From Saccharothrix ecbatanensis (GTDB lineage Bacteria > Actinomycetota > Actinomycetes > Mycobacteriales > Pseudonocardiaceae), in the NCBI RefSeq assembly GCF_014205015.1, contig NZ_JACHMO010000001.1, positions 8,308,001 to 8,372,000 on the forward strand: a DNA stretch of 64,000 nt. Direction: 5' to 3'. Below the pieces are notes generated by a model that saw only the letters and a program-made list of their open reading frames with translations, was not told where the DNA came from and did not search any database. A program made the translations under genes and the position numbers. This document shows positions 35,065 through 44,074 of the stretch, piece after piece (positions within the stretch are counted from its first letter, which is position 1; every line of letters starts with the position of its first letter).

Positions 35065-36125
35065 CGTCCACCGAAGTGAACCCACAGGCCGGTGGCCTCG
35101 CCTCCGGGCGTCCGGGCGAGACCCCGCTGCTGCAGGTCACGGACCTGGTCAAGTCCTTCCCGGTGCGTGGCGGCGGCATCATCCCGCGCACGGTCGGGCA
35201 GGTGCAGGCCGTGTCCGGCGTCAGCTTCGAGCTGTACCCGGGCGAGACCCTGGGCCTGGTCGGCGAGTCCGGCTGCGGCAAGTCCACCACCGGCCGGGCC
35301 ATCCTCCAGCTGCACAAGCCGACGTCCGGCTCGGTGAAGTTCGAGGGCCGCGAGCTGACCACGCTGCGCGGCAAGGGCCTGCGGTCGGTGCGCCGGGACA
35401 TGCAGATCGTGTTCCAGGACCCGTACGCGTCGCTGAACCCGCGTTGGCAGATCAACGAGCTGATCTCCGAGCCGTTCAAGATCCACGGCGTGCCTGCGGA
35501 CGGCGGCGGCGACGTGCAGCACCGGGTCAACGAGCTGATGGAGCTCGTCGGCCTGAACCCGGAGCACCGCGGCCGGTACGCGCACGAGTTCTCCGGCGGC
35601 CAGCGCCAGCGCATCGGCATCGCCCGCGCGCTCGCGCTCAACCCGAAGCTCGTGGTGCTGGACGAGCCCGTGTCGGCGCTGGACGTGTCGGTGCAGGCGG
35701 GCGTGGTGAACCTGCTGGAGGAGTTGCAGGACCGCCTCGGCCTGGCGTACCTGTTCGTGGCGCACGACCTGTCGGTCGTCCGGCACATCTCCGACCGGGT
35801 CGCGGTGATGTACCTCGGCAAGATCATCGAGATCGGCGACCGGGAGGACATCTACGCCCGGCCGATGCACCCGTACACGCAGGCCCTGCTGTCCGCGGTG
35901 CCGGTGCCGAACCCGAAGATCGAGCGCGGGCGTCAGCGGATCGTGCTCACGGGTGACGTCCCGTCGCCGGTGAACCCGCCGTCGGGCTGCCGCTTCCGCA
36001 CCCGCTGCTGGAAGGCGCAGGACATCTGCGCCACCGAGGAGCCCAAGCTCGAACGGCGCGGCGACGGCGAAGGCACCCTCTCCGCGTGCCACTTCGCCGA
36101 GGTCATGCCGGCACTGGCCGGCTAA
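35061..36125 (+). CDS. oligopeptide ABC transporter ATP-binding protein, DppF type
   Basis: A 354-residue ATPase: Walker [10 protein letters not shown], signature [14 protein letters not shown], Walker [14 protein letters not shown]-loop VAHDLS. The C-terminal cysteine motif is [16 protein letters not shown]. It pairs with the DppD-like subunit to power peptide import. The ATG at 35061 overlaps the upstream stop (ATGA). It is the last gene of the operon, followed by a two-level hairpin. Confidence 0.93.
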   Translation: MTSTEVNPQAGGLASGRPGETPLLQVTDLVKSFPVRGGGIIPRTVGQVQAVSGVSFELYPGETLGLVGESGCGKSTTGRAILQLHKPTSGSVKFEGRELTTLRGKGLRSVRRDMQIVFQDPYASLNPRWQINELISEPFKIHGVPADGGGDVQHRVNELMELVGLNPEHRGRYAHEFSGGQRQRIGIARALALNPKLVVLDEPVSALDVSVQAGVVNLLEELQDRLGLAYLFVAHDLSVVRHISDRVAVMYLGKIIEIGDREDIYARPMHPYTQALLSAVPVPNPKIERGRQRIVLTGDVPSPVNPPSGCRFRTRCWKAQDICATEEPKLERRGDGEGTLSACHFAEVMPALAG

Positions 36126-36142
36126 CACCTGGTGTGACATAG

Positions 36143-36200
36143 CCGCTGCTCCGCAGGCTCCCGCGAGGTCGTGACCTCGCCGCCGTCTGCGGAGCAGCGG
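36143..36200 (+). terminator. two-level hairpin terminator after the peptide importer
   Basis: The outer stem CCGCTGCTCCGCAG (36143-36156) pairs perfectly with 36187-36200, and an inner stem GCGAGGTC/GACCTCGC (36163-36170, 36173-36180) sits in its loop. The structure ends 6 bp before the predicted mshB -10 hexamer. Confidence 0.8.
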
Positions 36201-36217
36201 CCAACTACGCTGTTCCG

Positions 36218-37057
36218 GTGACGCTCACCTCTCCACCGCGGTTGCTGCTGGTACACGCACACCCTGACGACGAAAGCCTGTGGACGGGTGGCACCATCGC
36301 CCGCTACTCGGCGATGGGCGTGCACGTCACAGTGGTCACCTGCACCCTCGGCGAGGAGGGGGAGATCATCCCGCCGGCACTCCGGGAGCTGACCGCGGAC
36401 GCCGCCGACCAGCTCGGCGGGTACCGGGTCGCGGAACTGAGATCCGCCTGCGCGGCCCTGGGCGTGACCGACCACCGGTTCCTCGGCGGCATCGGCCGCT
36501 GGCGCGACTCCGGGATGGTGGGCGTCGAGGCGAACACCCACCCGCGCGCGTTCGTGAACGGCTCGTTCGACGAGCAGGTCGCCGCGCTGTCCGAGATCAT
36601 CGCGTCGGTGAAACCGCAGGTCGTCGTCACGTACGACGCGTTCGGCGGCTACGGGCACCCCGATCACGTCCGGGCGCACGAGATCACCACGGCGGCGGCG
36701 GTGGACGTGGACCGCGTCTTCCACGCCGTGACGTCGCGTGCGGCGACCGAAGCCGGCGCCGCCGCGTTGGCGGAGATGGCCGACCTGCCGTGGCGGCTGC
36801 CCGCCGAGGGCGAGCTGCCGGTCACCGACGACGCCGCCATCACCACCACGATCGACATCTCGGAACACCTGGTGGCCAAGCTCCGGGCGTTGCGGGCGCA
36901 CTCCACGCAGATCAGCGTGTGGCAGGACGGTTCGGGCGGCGCCAGCTACGCGCTGTCCAACGGCATCGCGCAGCCCGTCGTGCACGCCGAGTACTACGTG
37001 CTGGCCAAGGGTCCCGCGGAAGGTGCGGAGACCGACCTGTTCGGGGGGCTGGATTGA
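36218..37057 (+). CDS. mshB: MshB, N-acetyl-glucosaminyl-inositol deacetylase (mycothiol biosynthesis)
   Basis: A 279-residue zinc deacetylase of the LmbE/PIG-L family. The zinc ligands are AHPDDES near residue 15 and the downstream His in YGHPDHVRAHE. It removes acetyl from GlcNAc-Ins, the second committed step of mycothiol, the thiol of actinobacteria. The GTG start has TACGCT 6 nt upstream, so the mRNA is likely leaderless. The stop overlaps the next gene (TTGA). Confidence 0.94.
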   Translation: MTLTSPPRLLLVHAHPDDESLWTGGTIARYSAMGVHVTVVTCTLGEEGEIIPPALRELTADAADQLGGYRVAELRSACAALGVTDHRFLGGIGRWRDSGMVGVEANTHPRAFVNGSFDEQVAALSEIIASVKPQVVVTYDAFGGYGHPDHVRAHEITTAAAVDVDRVFHAVTSRAATEAGAAALAEMADLPWRLPAEGELPVTDDAAITTTIDISEHLVAKLRALRAHSTQISVWQDGSGGASYALSNGIAQPVVHAEYYVLAKGPAEGAETDLFGGLD

Positions 37058-37446
37058 CCGATCGCCTGGCGCTCGTCGGGATCGCGGTCGCGGCGTTCGT
37101 GCTCGCGGTGCTGGAGCTGTTCTTCCTGCCGCTCCGGCTGGACGGCACCCTCCTCCCTCGGGCCGGTGACTGGCCGTTCCCGGTCACGGTGGTGCTCGCG
37201 ATCGTGACCACGCCGATGCTGGTGCTCGCCGCGTCACGGCACGCGCACCACATGCTCGCCGCCGTCTCGCCGCTGCTGGTGTGGATCGGTACGTTGCTGC
37301 TGTTCGGGCTGTTCGGCCCGGGTGGCGACGTGGTGCTGCTCAACGACTGGCGCACCCTGGTCCTGTTCGCCGGCGGGACGCTGCCCAGCGCCATCGCCGT
37401 CGGCGCGCACATGGGGAGACAGGCCGGTGCCCGAGACGATCACTGA
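37054..37446 (+). CDS. small four-helix membrane protein next to mshB
   Basis: A 130-residue protein with four hydrophobic segments (about residues 5-25, 42-60, 66-88, 98-118). It starts at a TTG that overlaps the mshB stop. Genes for small membrane proteins of this kind (DUF6113-like, and Rv1171 in M. tuberculosis) often follow mshB, but no function is known. The acidic N-terminus and His-rich loop (ASRHAHHM) are the only notable features. Its 3' end overlaps the next gene by 20 bp. Confidence 0.75.
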   Translation: MTDRLALVGIAVAAFVLAVLELFFLPLRLDGTLLPRAGDWPFPVTVVLAIVTTPMLVLAASRHAHHMLAAVSPLLVWIGTLLLFGLFGPGGDVVLLNDWRTLVLFAGGTLPSAIAVGAHMGRQAGARDDH

Positions 37447-38152
37447 CCGGGACGTGGTGCGGGCGCTGCGGCCGTTCGTCCGGGCCACCGGGCCGCTGCT
37501 CGACACGCTCCGGGACGTGAACCTGCTCGGTCTGCGCGACCGTGAGGCGGAACGGGGCGCGGACCGCAAGCTCGTGGACAAGCTGTGGGACCAGCTGGCC
37601 GCCGTGAAGGTGCCCGGCACAACTGCTTGGGCGCGCATGGACGTGGAGCAGCGGGACGAGTTCTGGCTCAACCGTGTGGGACGGCTGGTGTCGCTGCTGG
37701 CCGCGCTGCCCGGTATCGGCGGCGTGCTGGCCGACCGCCTGCCGATCCAGTCCGCGTTGGGCGCGGCGGGGCAGGGGCTGCTGCTGTCCGCGATGGCCGG
37801 CGAGCACGGGTTCACCTCGACCGAGGACCGGGTTCGGCTGCTCGCGCACGTGCTGTTCCAGCGTTCGGTCGACGGGCGCGCGGTCGACCCCCGCGAGGAC
37901 GAGCAGACCGCCGAGCTGACCGAGGAGCTGCGGAAACGGTCCACGTTCCGGGCCATCGGTGCGACGGTGTGGAAGCTCGCCAAGGTCCTCTGGAAGCTGG
38001 AGGACGAGCTGGACAAGCGGCCCCAGGGCCGGTTCTACCACCAGGCGCTCGGGATGCTGCCGGTCGTCGGCGTGGTCGGCGACTACTTCGGCGAGCGGTC
38101 GGCGTTGAAGCGGGTCCGCACGGCCGCCTACGAGTGGTTCGGCACCCAGTAG
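37427..38152 (+). CDS. hypothetical protein downstream of mshB
   Basis: A 241-residue, mostly helical protein from GTG 37427, with GGGGAG about 9 nt upstream. It contains a central hydrophobic stretch (VSLLAALPGIGGVLADRLPIQSALGAAGQGLLLSAMAGEHG) and a second one near the C-terminus (MLPVVGVVGDYFGERSALKR). The Gly-rich amphipathic segments resemble membrane-associated EcsC-like proteins, but I cannot assign a family. It is co-transcribed with mshB. Its 3' end overlaps the convergent acetyltransferase by 25 bp. Confidence 0.7.
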   Translation: MPETITDRDVVRALRPFVRATGPLLDTLRDVNLLGLRDREAERGADRKLVDKLWDQLAAVKVPGTTAWARMDVEQRDEFWLNRVGRLVSLLAALPGIGGVLADRLPIQSALGAAGQGLLLSAMAGEHGFTSTEDRVRLLAHVLFQRSVDGRAVDPREDEQTAELTEELRKRSTFRAIGATVWKLAKVLWKLEDELDKRPQGRFYHQALGMLPVVGVVGDYFGERSALKRVRTAAYEWFGTQ

Positions 38153-38937
38153 CGGTAGCGGTGGTGCTCGACGCAGCCCAGCGACTCGTAGAGCGTGATC
38201 GCGGGCTTGTTGTGCTCGGCCACCTGCAACGCGCACGTCGTCGCGCCCCGGTCCCGGCCCCACGCCGCCAGCCCGGCCATCAGCACGCGGGCCAGGCCGA
38301 GGCGGCGTGCTGATGGCCGCACCGCGAGACGTGCCACGTGGAGCAGGTCGCCGACGACCGCGCCGCGCACGACGGCCAGCACCTCCCCATCCCTGGTGAC
38401 GGCGCCGAACCCGACCGACGGCCCGGACGCCAGCACGTGCCGCTGGGCCGGGGTGGGGTTCGCTTGCGCGGCGAGCTCCCACCATCCGGGAGGCGGCGCG
38501 TCCGACACGGTGACATCTGCGGACTTCGGAGTGGCGTACCCATTCGGCGCAGCGGTGTGCCCGTTCAGCGGGCCGGTCATCACGAGCGACTCGGCCCCGC
38601 CCGGGTGCTCCAGGTCGATCCGCCACCCGGCCTCCGCGACCCCGTTCTCGGCGGGCGCGCCGATCACCACGTGTGCCGCCGGCTTGATGCCGTTGGCGAC
38701 CGCGAAGCTGATCACCTCGGTCAGTGCGTCGGCTAGCGGCAGGCCGGGGTTTCCGGTGGTCAGGGCGCTGTTCGCGCGTCCGGTGAAGCCGCCCGCGGCG
38801 CGCAGCCGCCACTGACCGAGCGGTCGGTCGACGAGTGCCGGCCAGGCGTCCGCGCACCGTTGTTCCAGCTCGGTGATGTGCTCCACCCGCGCATCTTGCA
38901 CCGCGTGGGCCTGGGCACGGTCTGTGAGGTGGAGCAC
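38128..38937 (-). CDS. GNAT-family N-acetyltransferase
   Basis: About 269 residues. The N-terminal half ([37 protein letters not shown]) is a degenerate acetyltransferase repeat. The C-terminal half is a full GNAT domain with the acetyl-CoA site [27 protein letters not shown] and the ending [22 protein letters not shown]. Similar genes sit beside the 7Fe ferredoxin in other actinobacteria. The two-domain layout recalls mycothiol synthase MshD, but the sequence is not close enough to call it that. Start uncertain: GTG 38937 or GTG 38886. Confidence 0.78.
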   Translation of the reverse strand: MLHLTDRAQAHAVQDARVEHITELEQRCADAWPALVDRPLGQWRLRAAGGFTGRANSALTTGNPGLPLADALTEVISFAVANGIKPAAHVVIGAPAENGVAEAGWRIDLEHPGGAESLVMTGPLNGHTAAPNGYATPKSADVTVSDAPPPGWWELAAQANPTPAQRHVLASGPSVGFGAVTRDGEVLAVVRGAVVGDLLHVARLAVRPSARRLGLARVLMAGLAAWGRDRGATTCALQVAEHNKPAITLYESLGCVEHHRYRYWVPNHS

Positions 38938-39032
38938 GGTCCCAAAAGGCCGGCCTGAGCGTCGGGCCGGCGACCCCGCCGCGTATTCTCCGGCTTGCGC
39001 GGTGTGGACCAGAACAAGAGCAGGAGAGCGCA

Positions 39033-39359
39033 ATGACCTATGTGATCGCCCAGCCGTGCGTGGACTTGCTTGACAAGGCGTGCATCGAAGAGTGCCCCGT
39101 GGACTGCATCTACGAAGGCGACCGGATGCTCTACATCCATCCGGACGAGTGCGTCGACTGCGGTGCTTGCGAGCCGGTGTGCCCCGTCGAGGCCATCTAC
39201 TACGAGGACGACGTGCCGGACGAGTGGAAGGAGTACACGAAGGCGAATGTGGACTTCTTCAACGAGCTCGGCTCGCCCGGTGGCGCCTCCAAGGTCGGCA
39301 AGGTCAGCGCGGACCCCGCGTTCGTGAAGGCTCTCCCGCCGCAGGCGTCCCACGAGTGA
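39033..39359 (+). CDS. fdxA: 7Fe ferredoxin
   Basis: A 108-residue ferredoxin. The 3Fe-4S ligands are C9, C17 and C21 region ([19 protein letters not shown]) and the 4Fe-4S cluster is in [17 protein letters not shown]. The acidic tail is typical of the FdxC type. It transfers electrons to oxidoreductases or P450s. ATG 39033 has AGGAG upstream and TATTCT about 45 nt before the start as a possible -10. The GTG of dapC overlaps its stop, an arrangement kept across actinobacteria. Confidence 0.95.
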   Translation: MTYVIAQPCVDLLDKACIEECPVDCIYEGDRMLYIHPDECVDCGACEPVCPVEAIYYEDDVPDEWKEYTKANVDFFNELGSPGGASKVGKVSADPAFVKALPPQASHE

Positions 39360-40474
39360 CCTCGGGCCTGTCGAATCCGGGCGCCTCGGCTAGGAGGCTC
39401 CCGGATTTCCCCTGGGATTCACTGGCCGACCACGCCGCCAAAGCGCGCACGCACCCCGGCGGCCTGGTCGACCTGTCCATCGGCACGCCGGTGGACCCTG
39501 TCCCGGAGTTGATCCAACACGCCCTCGGCACGGTCGCCGACCAGCCCGGCTACCCGACCACGCACGGTGTGCCGGAGTTGCGCGAGGCCGTGGTGGGCGC
39601 GTTGACGCGACGGCACGGCGTGCCGCCGTTGGATCCGGTGGCGGTGCTGCCGACCATCGGGTCGAAGGAGCTGGTGGCGTGGCTGCCGACGTTGCTGGGC
39701 CTGGGGCCGGGCGACGTGGTGGCCATCCCGGCGTTGGCGTACCCGACTTACGAGGTGGGCGCGCGGTTGGCCGGCGCCACTCCCGTGCGGCTGGCCGATG
39801 GTGAGCCGCCGCCTGCCGGCACCGCTTTGGTGTGGCTGAACTCGCCGTCCAACCCGACCGGTCGGGTGCTGGACGCGGCGCGGTTGACGCAGGCCGTGGC
39901 CGATGCGCGCGCGGTGGGGGCGGTCGTCGCGTCCGACGAGTGCTACCTGGCGTTGTCGTGGACGGCGGAGCCGGTGTCCGTGCTGCTGCCGTCGGTGAAC
40001 GGCGGTTCGCTGGACGGGCTGCTGGCGGTGCACTCGCTGTCGAAGTCGTCCAGCCTGGCCGGGTACCGGGCGGGGTTCGTGACGGGCGATCCGGCGCTGG
40101 TGGCGTCGTTGCTGGAGGTGCGCAAGCACGCGGGCATGATCATGCCCCGGCCGGTGCAGGCGGCGATGACGGCGGCGTTGAACGACGACGCGCACGTGGC
40201 GGAGCAGCGTGAGCGGTACCGGGCGCGGCGCGACCTGCTGCTGCCCGCGTTGACCAAGGCCGGGTTCACGGTGGACCACTCGGAGGCCGGCCTGTACCTG
40301 TGGTCGACCCGGGACGGCGAGCCCGCTTGGGACACCATCTCGTGGCTGGCGGAACGCGGCATCCTCGCCGCTCCGGGCACGTTCTACGGCCCCACGGGCG
40401 ACCGGCACGTCCGCATCGCCCTCACCGCGACGGACGACCGCATCGCCACCGCCGCCGACCGCCTAACCCCTTAA
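39356..40474 (+). CDS. dapC: succinyldiaminopimelate transaminase
   Basis: A 372-residue fold-type I aminotransferase: [12 protein letters not shown] phosphate region, [20 protein letters not shown] and the PLP lysine in [16 protein letters not shown]. It catalyses the amination step of the succinylase branch of lysine/meso-diaminopimelate synthesis. The assignment rests on the conserved ferredoxin-dapC pairing and the nearby dapD and dapE. The GTG start overlaps the ferredoxin stop as GTGA. A long inverted-repeat element follows the stop. Confidence 0.92.
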   Translation: MTSGLSNPGASARRLPDFPWDSLADHAAKARTHPGGLVDLSIGTPVDPVPELIQHALGTVADQPGYPTTHGVPELREAVVGALTRRHGVPPLDPVAVLPTIGSKELVAWLPTLLGLGPGDVVAIPALAYPTYEVGARLAGATPVRLADGEPPPAGTALVWLNSPSNPTGRVLDAARLTQAVADARAVGAVVASDECYLALSWTAEPVSVLLPSVNGGSLDGLLAVHSLSKSSSLAGYRAGFVTGDPALVASLLEVRKHAGMIMPRPVQAAMTAALNDDAHVAEQRERYRARRDLLLPALTKAGFTVDHSEAGLYLWSTRDGEPAWDTISWLAERGILAAPGTFYGPTGDRHVRIALTATDDRIATAADRLTP

Positions 40475-40479
40475 CCCCG

Positions 40480-40686
40480 CGCGAGTCCTACGTTCAGAAC
40501 GCGTGAGTCGTACCTTCAGGACCACCGTGTCCTACGTTCAGGACCCCCGAGTTCAACGCTCAGAACAAACGATCTTGTACTGAACGTTGAACTCGGGGTA
40601 CGCGAACGTAGGACTCACGGGACCTGAACGTAGGACTCACGGGGCTTGGGGGTTCGACACGCGGGGTCTGGAGGTTCGACTCGCGG
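40480..40686. repeat. inverted-repeat element between convergent genes, copy 2
   Basis: It has the same word order as the copy at 23772. Left arm: GCGAGTCCTACGTTC, GTGAGTCGTACCTTC, GTGTCCTACGTTCAGGAC, GAGTTCAACGCTC. Right arm: CGTTGAACTC, GAACGTAGGACTCACGG, CTGAACGTAGGACTCACGG, GTTCGACACGCG, GTTCGACTCGCGG. The centre (about 40560-40582) differs completely from copy 1. The left GTGTCGAACCCCCAG pair is missing, so the element is asymmetric. It starts 5 bp after the dapC stop and ends exactly at the dapD stop codon. Confidence 0.9.
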
Positions 40687-41658
40687 TTAGTCGTTGGCGT
40701 GGAGGGCGGCGTTCAGCTCGATGCCGGTGCCCTTGCGGGGCAGCACCTTGACGACGCCGGTGGTCGAGTCGCGGATGAACAGCAGGTTCGACATGCCGGA
40801 CAGCTGACCCGCCTTCACGACAGCGCCGTCCGCGCCGGTGACCTTCGTGCCCGCCGTGATGTAGAGACCGGCCTCCACCACGCAGTCGTCGCCCAGCGAG
40901 ATCCCGACGCCGCCGTTCGCGCCGATCAGGCAGCGCTCGCCGACGGACACGACCTGCTTGCCGCCACCCGACAGCGTGCCCATGATCGACGCGCCGCCAC
41001 CGATGTCGGAGCCGTCGCCGACGACCACACCGGCCGTGATGCGGCCCTCGACCATGGACGTGCCGAGCGTCCCGGCGTTGAAGTTCACGAAACCCTCGTG
41101 CATCACGGTCGTGCCGGACGCCAGGTGCGCGCCCAGCCGCACGCGGTCCGCGTCCGCGATCCGGACCCCGGTCGGCACGACGTAGTCGACCATCCGCGGG
41201 AACTTGTCCACCCCGTACACGCTGACCTGGCCACGGGTGCGCAGGCGCAACCTGGTCTGCTCGAACCCGTCGACCGCGCACGGCCCGAAGTTCGTCCACA
41301 CCACGTTGTTGAGCAGCCCGAACAGGCCGTCCAGGTTCGCGCCGTGCGGCCGGACCAGCCGCGACGACAGCAGGTGCAGCCGCAGCCACACGTCGTAGGT
41401 GGACGCGGGCGCGTCGGCCAGGGAACCGATGCCGACCCGGACGCCCACGACCTCGACGTCACGCTCGGCGTCCGCACCGAGCTGGTTGGCGGCGGCCTCA
41501 CCGAGCTCGGCCGAGACCTCGGCGGACGACAGCGGCGTGACGCCCGGCTCGGCGGTCCCGAGCGACGGCGACGGGAACCACGTGTCCAGGACGGCGCCGG
41601 TGGGGGTGACGGTGGCGAGTCCGACGCCGTACGCGCCGGTGGGGTTTGTGGTGCTCAC
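40687..41658 (-). CDS. dapD: tetrahydrodipicolinate N-succinyltransferase
   Basis: A 323-residue hexapeptide-repeat acyltransferase of the actinobacterial DapD type. The N-terminal domain is followed by left-handed beta-helix turns ([65 protein letters not shown]). It succinylates tetrahydrodipicolinate. GTG 41658 gives the expected N-terminus. A TACCGT hexamer 8 nt upstream overlaps the -10 of the divergent dapE. Confidence 0.94.
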   Translation of the reverse strand: MSTTNPTGAYGVGLATVTPTGAVLDTWFPSPSLGTAEPGVTPLSSAEVSAELGEAAANQLGADAERDVEVVGVRVGIGSLADAPASTYDVWLRLHLLSSRLVRPHGANLDGLFGLLNNVVWTNFGPCAVDGFEQTRLRLRTRGQVSVYGVDKFPRMVDYVVPTGVRIADADRVRLGAHLASGTTVMHEGFVNFNAGTLGTSMVEGRITAGVVVGDGSDIGGGASIMGTLSGGGKQVVSVGERCLIGANGGVGISLGDDCVVEAGLYITAGTKVTGADGAVVKAGQLSGMSNLLFIRDSTTGVVKVLPRKGTGIELNAALHAND

Positions 41659-41666
41659 GGGTGCCA

Positions 41667-41676
41667 ACGGTAACGT
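41667..41676. promoter_or_regulatory. overlapping divergent -10 elements of dapD and dapE
   Basis: Only 25 bp separate the two start codons. On the plus strand TAACGT (41671-41676) lies 7 nt before the dapE GTG. On the minus strand TACCGT (41672-41667) lies 8 nt before the dapD GTG. The two hexamers share bases 41671-41672. Confidence 0.6.
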
Positions 41677-41683
41677 GCGCCGG

Positions 41684-42745
41684 GTGGCCGACACCTTGCA
41701 CCTCGCCTCCGATCCCGTCGAGCTGACCGCCGCACTCGTCGACGTGCCGAGCGTCTCCGGCGACGAAGCCCGCATCGCCGACCTCGTGGAGCGGTCCCTC
41801 AAGGAGCAGACCGCGCTCGAAGTCACGCGGTCCGGCAACACCGTGCTGGCCCGCACGAACCTCGGCCGCCCGTCCCGCGTGGTGCTCGCCGGCCACCTGG
41901 ACACCGTGCCGATCAACGACAACATGCCGTCCCGGCTGGAGAACGGCATCCTGCACGGCTGCGGCACGGTCGACATGAAGGGCGGTGACGCGGTGATGCT
42001 GCACCTCGCCGCCACCATCCAGGACCCGCGCCACGACCTCACCTTCATCTTCTACGACTGCGAAGAGGTCGACGCGGTCCGCAACGGCCTAGGTCGCATC
42101 GAGCGCGAGATGCCGGCGTGGCTGAACGGCGACCTGGCGATCGTGTGCGAGCCGTCGAACGGCGTGATCGAGGCGGGCTGCCAGGGCACGATGCGCGTCG
42201 ACGTCCGCACGAAGGGCGTCCGCGCCCACCCGGCCCGGTCCTGGATGGGCGTGAACGCGATCCACGCCATGGGCGAAGCCCTGCGCCGGCTGGAGGCCTA
42301 CGAGTCGCGCCAGGTCGAGATCGACGGCTGCCTCTACCGCGAGGGCATGCTGGCGGTGAAGATCAGCGGCGGCGTCGCGGGCAACGTCGTCCCGGACGAG
42401 GCCGTGCTCCAGGTCAACCACCGCTTCGCCCCCGACCGCACCCCCGAGCAGGCCGAGCAGCACCTGCGCGAGCTGTTCGAGGGCTACGAGGTCACGGTCA
42501 CCGACGTGTCCGCGGGCGCCCTGCCCGGCCTGGGCGCGCCGACCACCCGGGAGCTGATCGAGGCCGCCGGCGGGACCCCGGTCGCCAAGCTCGGCTGGAC
42601 GGACGTGGCCCGGTTCGCCGCGCTCGGCATGCCCGCCGTCAACTACGGGCCTGGTGACCCGCTGCTCGCGCACACGCAGCAGGAGAACGTCCCGGTGCAC
42701 CAGATCCAGCAGTGCGCCGACGTGCTGCGCCGCTTCCTGAGCTGA
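41684..42745 (+). CDS. dapE: succinyl-diaminopimelate desuccinylase
   Basis: A 353-residue M20-family metallohydrolase. Metal and catalytic residues: H and D in [20 protein letters not shown], the catalytic Glu-Glu in FYDCEEVDA, and AHTQQENV near the end. It releases succinate to give LL-diaminopimelate. The GTG start at 41684 gives [20 protein letters not shown], the normal N-terminus. It is divergent from dapD, and probably leaderless. Confidence 0.94.
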   Translation: MADTLHLASDPVELTAALVDVPSVSGDEARIADLVERSLKEQTALEVTRSGNTVLARTNLGRPSRVVLAGHLDTVPINDNMPSRLENGILHGCGTVDMKGGDAVMLHLAATIQDPRHDLTFIFYDCEEVDAVRNGLGRIEREMPAWLNGDLAIVCEPSNGVIEAGCQGTMRVDVRTKGVRAHPARSWMGVNAIHAMGEALRRLEAYESRQVEIDGCLYREGMLAVKISGGVAGNVVPDEAVLQVNHRFAPDRTPEQAEQHLRELFEGYEVTVTDVSAGALPGLGAPTTRELIEAAGGTPVAKLGWTDVARFAALGMPAVNYGPGDPLLAHTQQENVPVHQIQQCADVLRRFLS

Positions 42746-42773
42746 CCCACGCGCCCCGTCTAGACTCCCGGCA

Positions 42774-43541
42774 ATGACTGAGAACGACGTGGACGAGCAC
42801 CCCAAGGAGAAGCAGCGCGGACCGGTCGTCCTGCGGCGCGAACGCCGCGATGAGCTGACCACCACGGATCAGCGGCTGCTGGACTCGCGCGGCCCGAGCG
42901 ACTGGGTGCACACGGACCCGTGGCGCGTGCTGCGCATACAGGCGGAGTTCGTCGAGGGCTTCGGCGCGCTGGCCGAGGTCCCGAGCGCGGTGACCGTGTT
43001 CGGTTCCGCCCGCACCGGCCGCGACCACCCCGAGTACGAGACGGGTCGCAAGCTGGGCGGGGCGCTGGCCGAGGCCGGGTTCGCGGTGATCACCGGCGGT
43101 GGTCCGGGCGCGATGGAGGCGGTCAACCGGGGCTGTTCGGAGGCGGGCGGGTTCTCCGTCGGCCTCGGCATCGAGCTGCCGTTCGAGCAGGGCCTGAACC
43201 CGTGGGTCGACCTGGGCGTGAACTTCCGCTACTTCTTCGTGCGCAAGACCATGTTCATCAAGTACTCGCAGGCGTTCATCTGCCTGCCGGGCGGGTTCGG
43301 CACGCTGGACGAGCTGTTCGAGGCGCTGACCCTGGTGCAGACGAAGAAGGTCACCAAGTTCCCGGTGGTGCTGTTCGGCAAGGCGTACTGGCAGGGCCTG
43401 TACGACTGGGTGCGCGACTCGGCGCTGGCCGGCGGCAAGGTCGGCGAGAAGGACCTGGACCTGCTGTACCTGACCGACGACATCGACGACGCGGTGCGCG
43501 TGGTGAACGACGCGCACAAGGCCTGGGCGGACGCGCATTGA
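42774..43541 (+). CDS. LOG-family (TIGR00730) nucleotide 5'-monophosphate phosphoribohydrolase, long form
   Basis: A 255-residue Rossmann-fold protein with an N-terminal extension of about 60 residues. The LOG motifs are VFGSARTGRDHP, VITGGGPGAMEAVNRG, MFIKYSQAFICLPGGFGTLDELFEALTL. PGGxGTxxE is the catalytic signature for releasing the base from cytokinin nucleotides or other nucleoside monophosphates. A TAGACT hexamer lies 7 nt before ATG 42774. A second, shorter LOG gene follows with overlap. Confidence 0.92.
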   Translation: MTENDVDEHPKEKQRGPVVLRRERRDELTTTDQRLLDSRGPSDWVHTDPWRVLRIQAEFVEGFGALAEVPSAVTVFGSARTGRDHPEYETGRKLGGALAEAGFAVITGGGPGAMEAVNRGCSEAGGFSVGLGIELPFEQGLNPWVDLGVNFRYFFVRKTMFIKYSQAFICLPGGFGTLDELFEALTLVQTKKVTKFPVVLFGKAYWQGLYDWVRDSALAGGKVGEKDLDLLYLTDDIDDAVRVVNDAHKAWADAH

Positions 43542-44074
43542 CCACGGTGACGGTGTACTGCGGGTCGTTGCGGACGGTCCCGGACAGCTACCTGAAGTTG
43601 GCGGCGGACGTGGGCACGCACATCGCGGCCCGTGGCTGGGGCTTGACGTGGGGCGGCGGTCGGACGTCGATGATGGGCGAGGTGGCGCGGGGCGCCCGTG
43701 AGGGTGGAGCCCGCACCACCGGCGTCATCCCGCGCAGCCTGGTCGACCGCGAGGTGGCCGACTCCGACGCCGACGAACTGCTCGTGGTCGAGACGATGCG
43801 CGACCGCAAGGCGTTGATGGAGGCGCACGGCGACGCGTTCCTGGCTCTGCCGGGCGGGATCGGCACCTGCGAGGAGCTGTTCGAGGTGTGGACGGCGCGG
43901 GTGCTGGCCATGCACGCCAAGCCGGTGGTGCTGCTCGACGTGGACGGCCACTACCGCGGGCTGCTGGAGTGGCTGACCGAACTGCACGGGCGCGGGTTCG
44001 TGTCCCGTGCCGCGCTCGACTTGTTGGTGGTCACGGACGACGTCGAGGCCGCGCTGGACGCTTGTGCCGGTTAG
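43538..44074 (+). CDS. LOG-family (TIGR00730) nucleotide 5'-monophosphate phosphoribohydrolase, short form
   Basis: A 178-residue protein starting at a TTG overlapping the upstream stop. Motifs: VYCGSLRTVPDSYL, LTWGGGRTSMMGEVARGA, MRDRKALMEAHGDAFLALPGGIGTCEELFEVWT. This is the classical short LOG form, as in M. tuberculosis Rv1205, where it precedes folP2 and gpgS. Two LOG paralogues in tandem suggest either different substrates or redundancy. The stop overlaps the convergent HTH_42 gene by 4 bp. Confidence 0.92.
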   Translation: MTTVTVYCGSLRTVPDSYLKLAADVGTHIAARGWGLTWGGGRTSMMGEVARGAREGGARTTGVIPRSLVDREVADSDADELLVVETMRDRKALMEAHGDAFLALPGGIGTCEELFEVWTARVLAMHAKPVVLLDVDGHYRGLLEWLTELHGRGFVSRAALDLLVVTDDVEAALDACAG

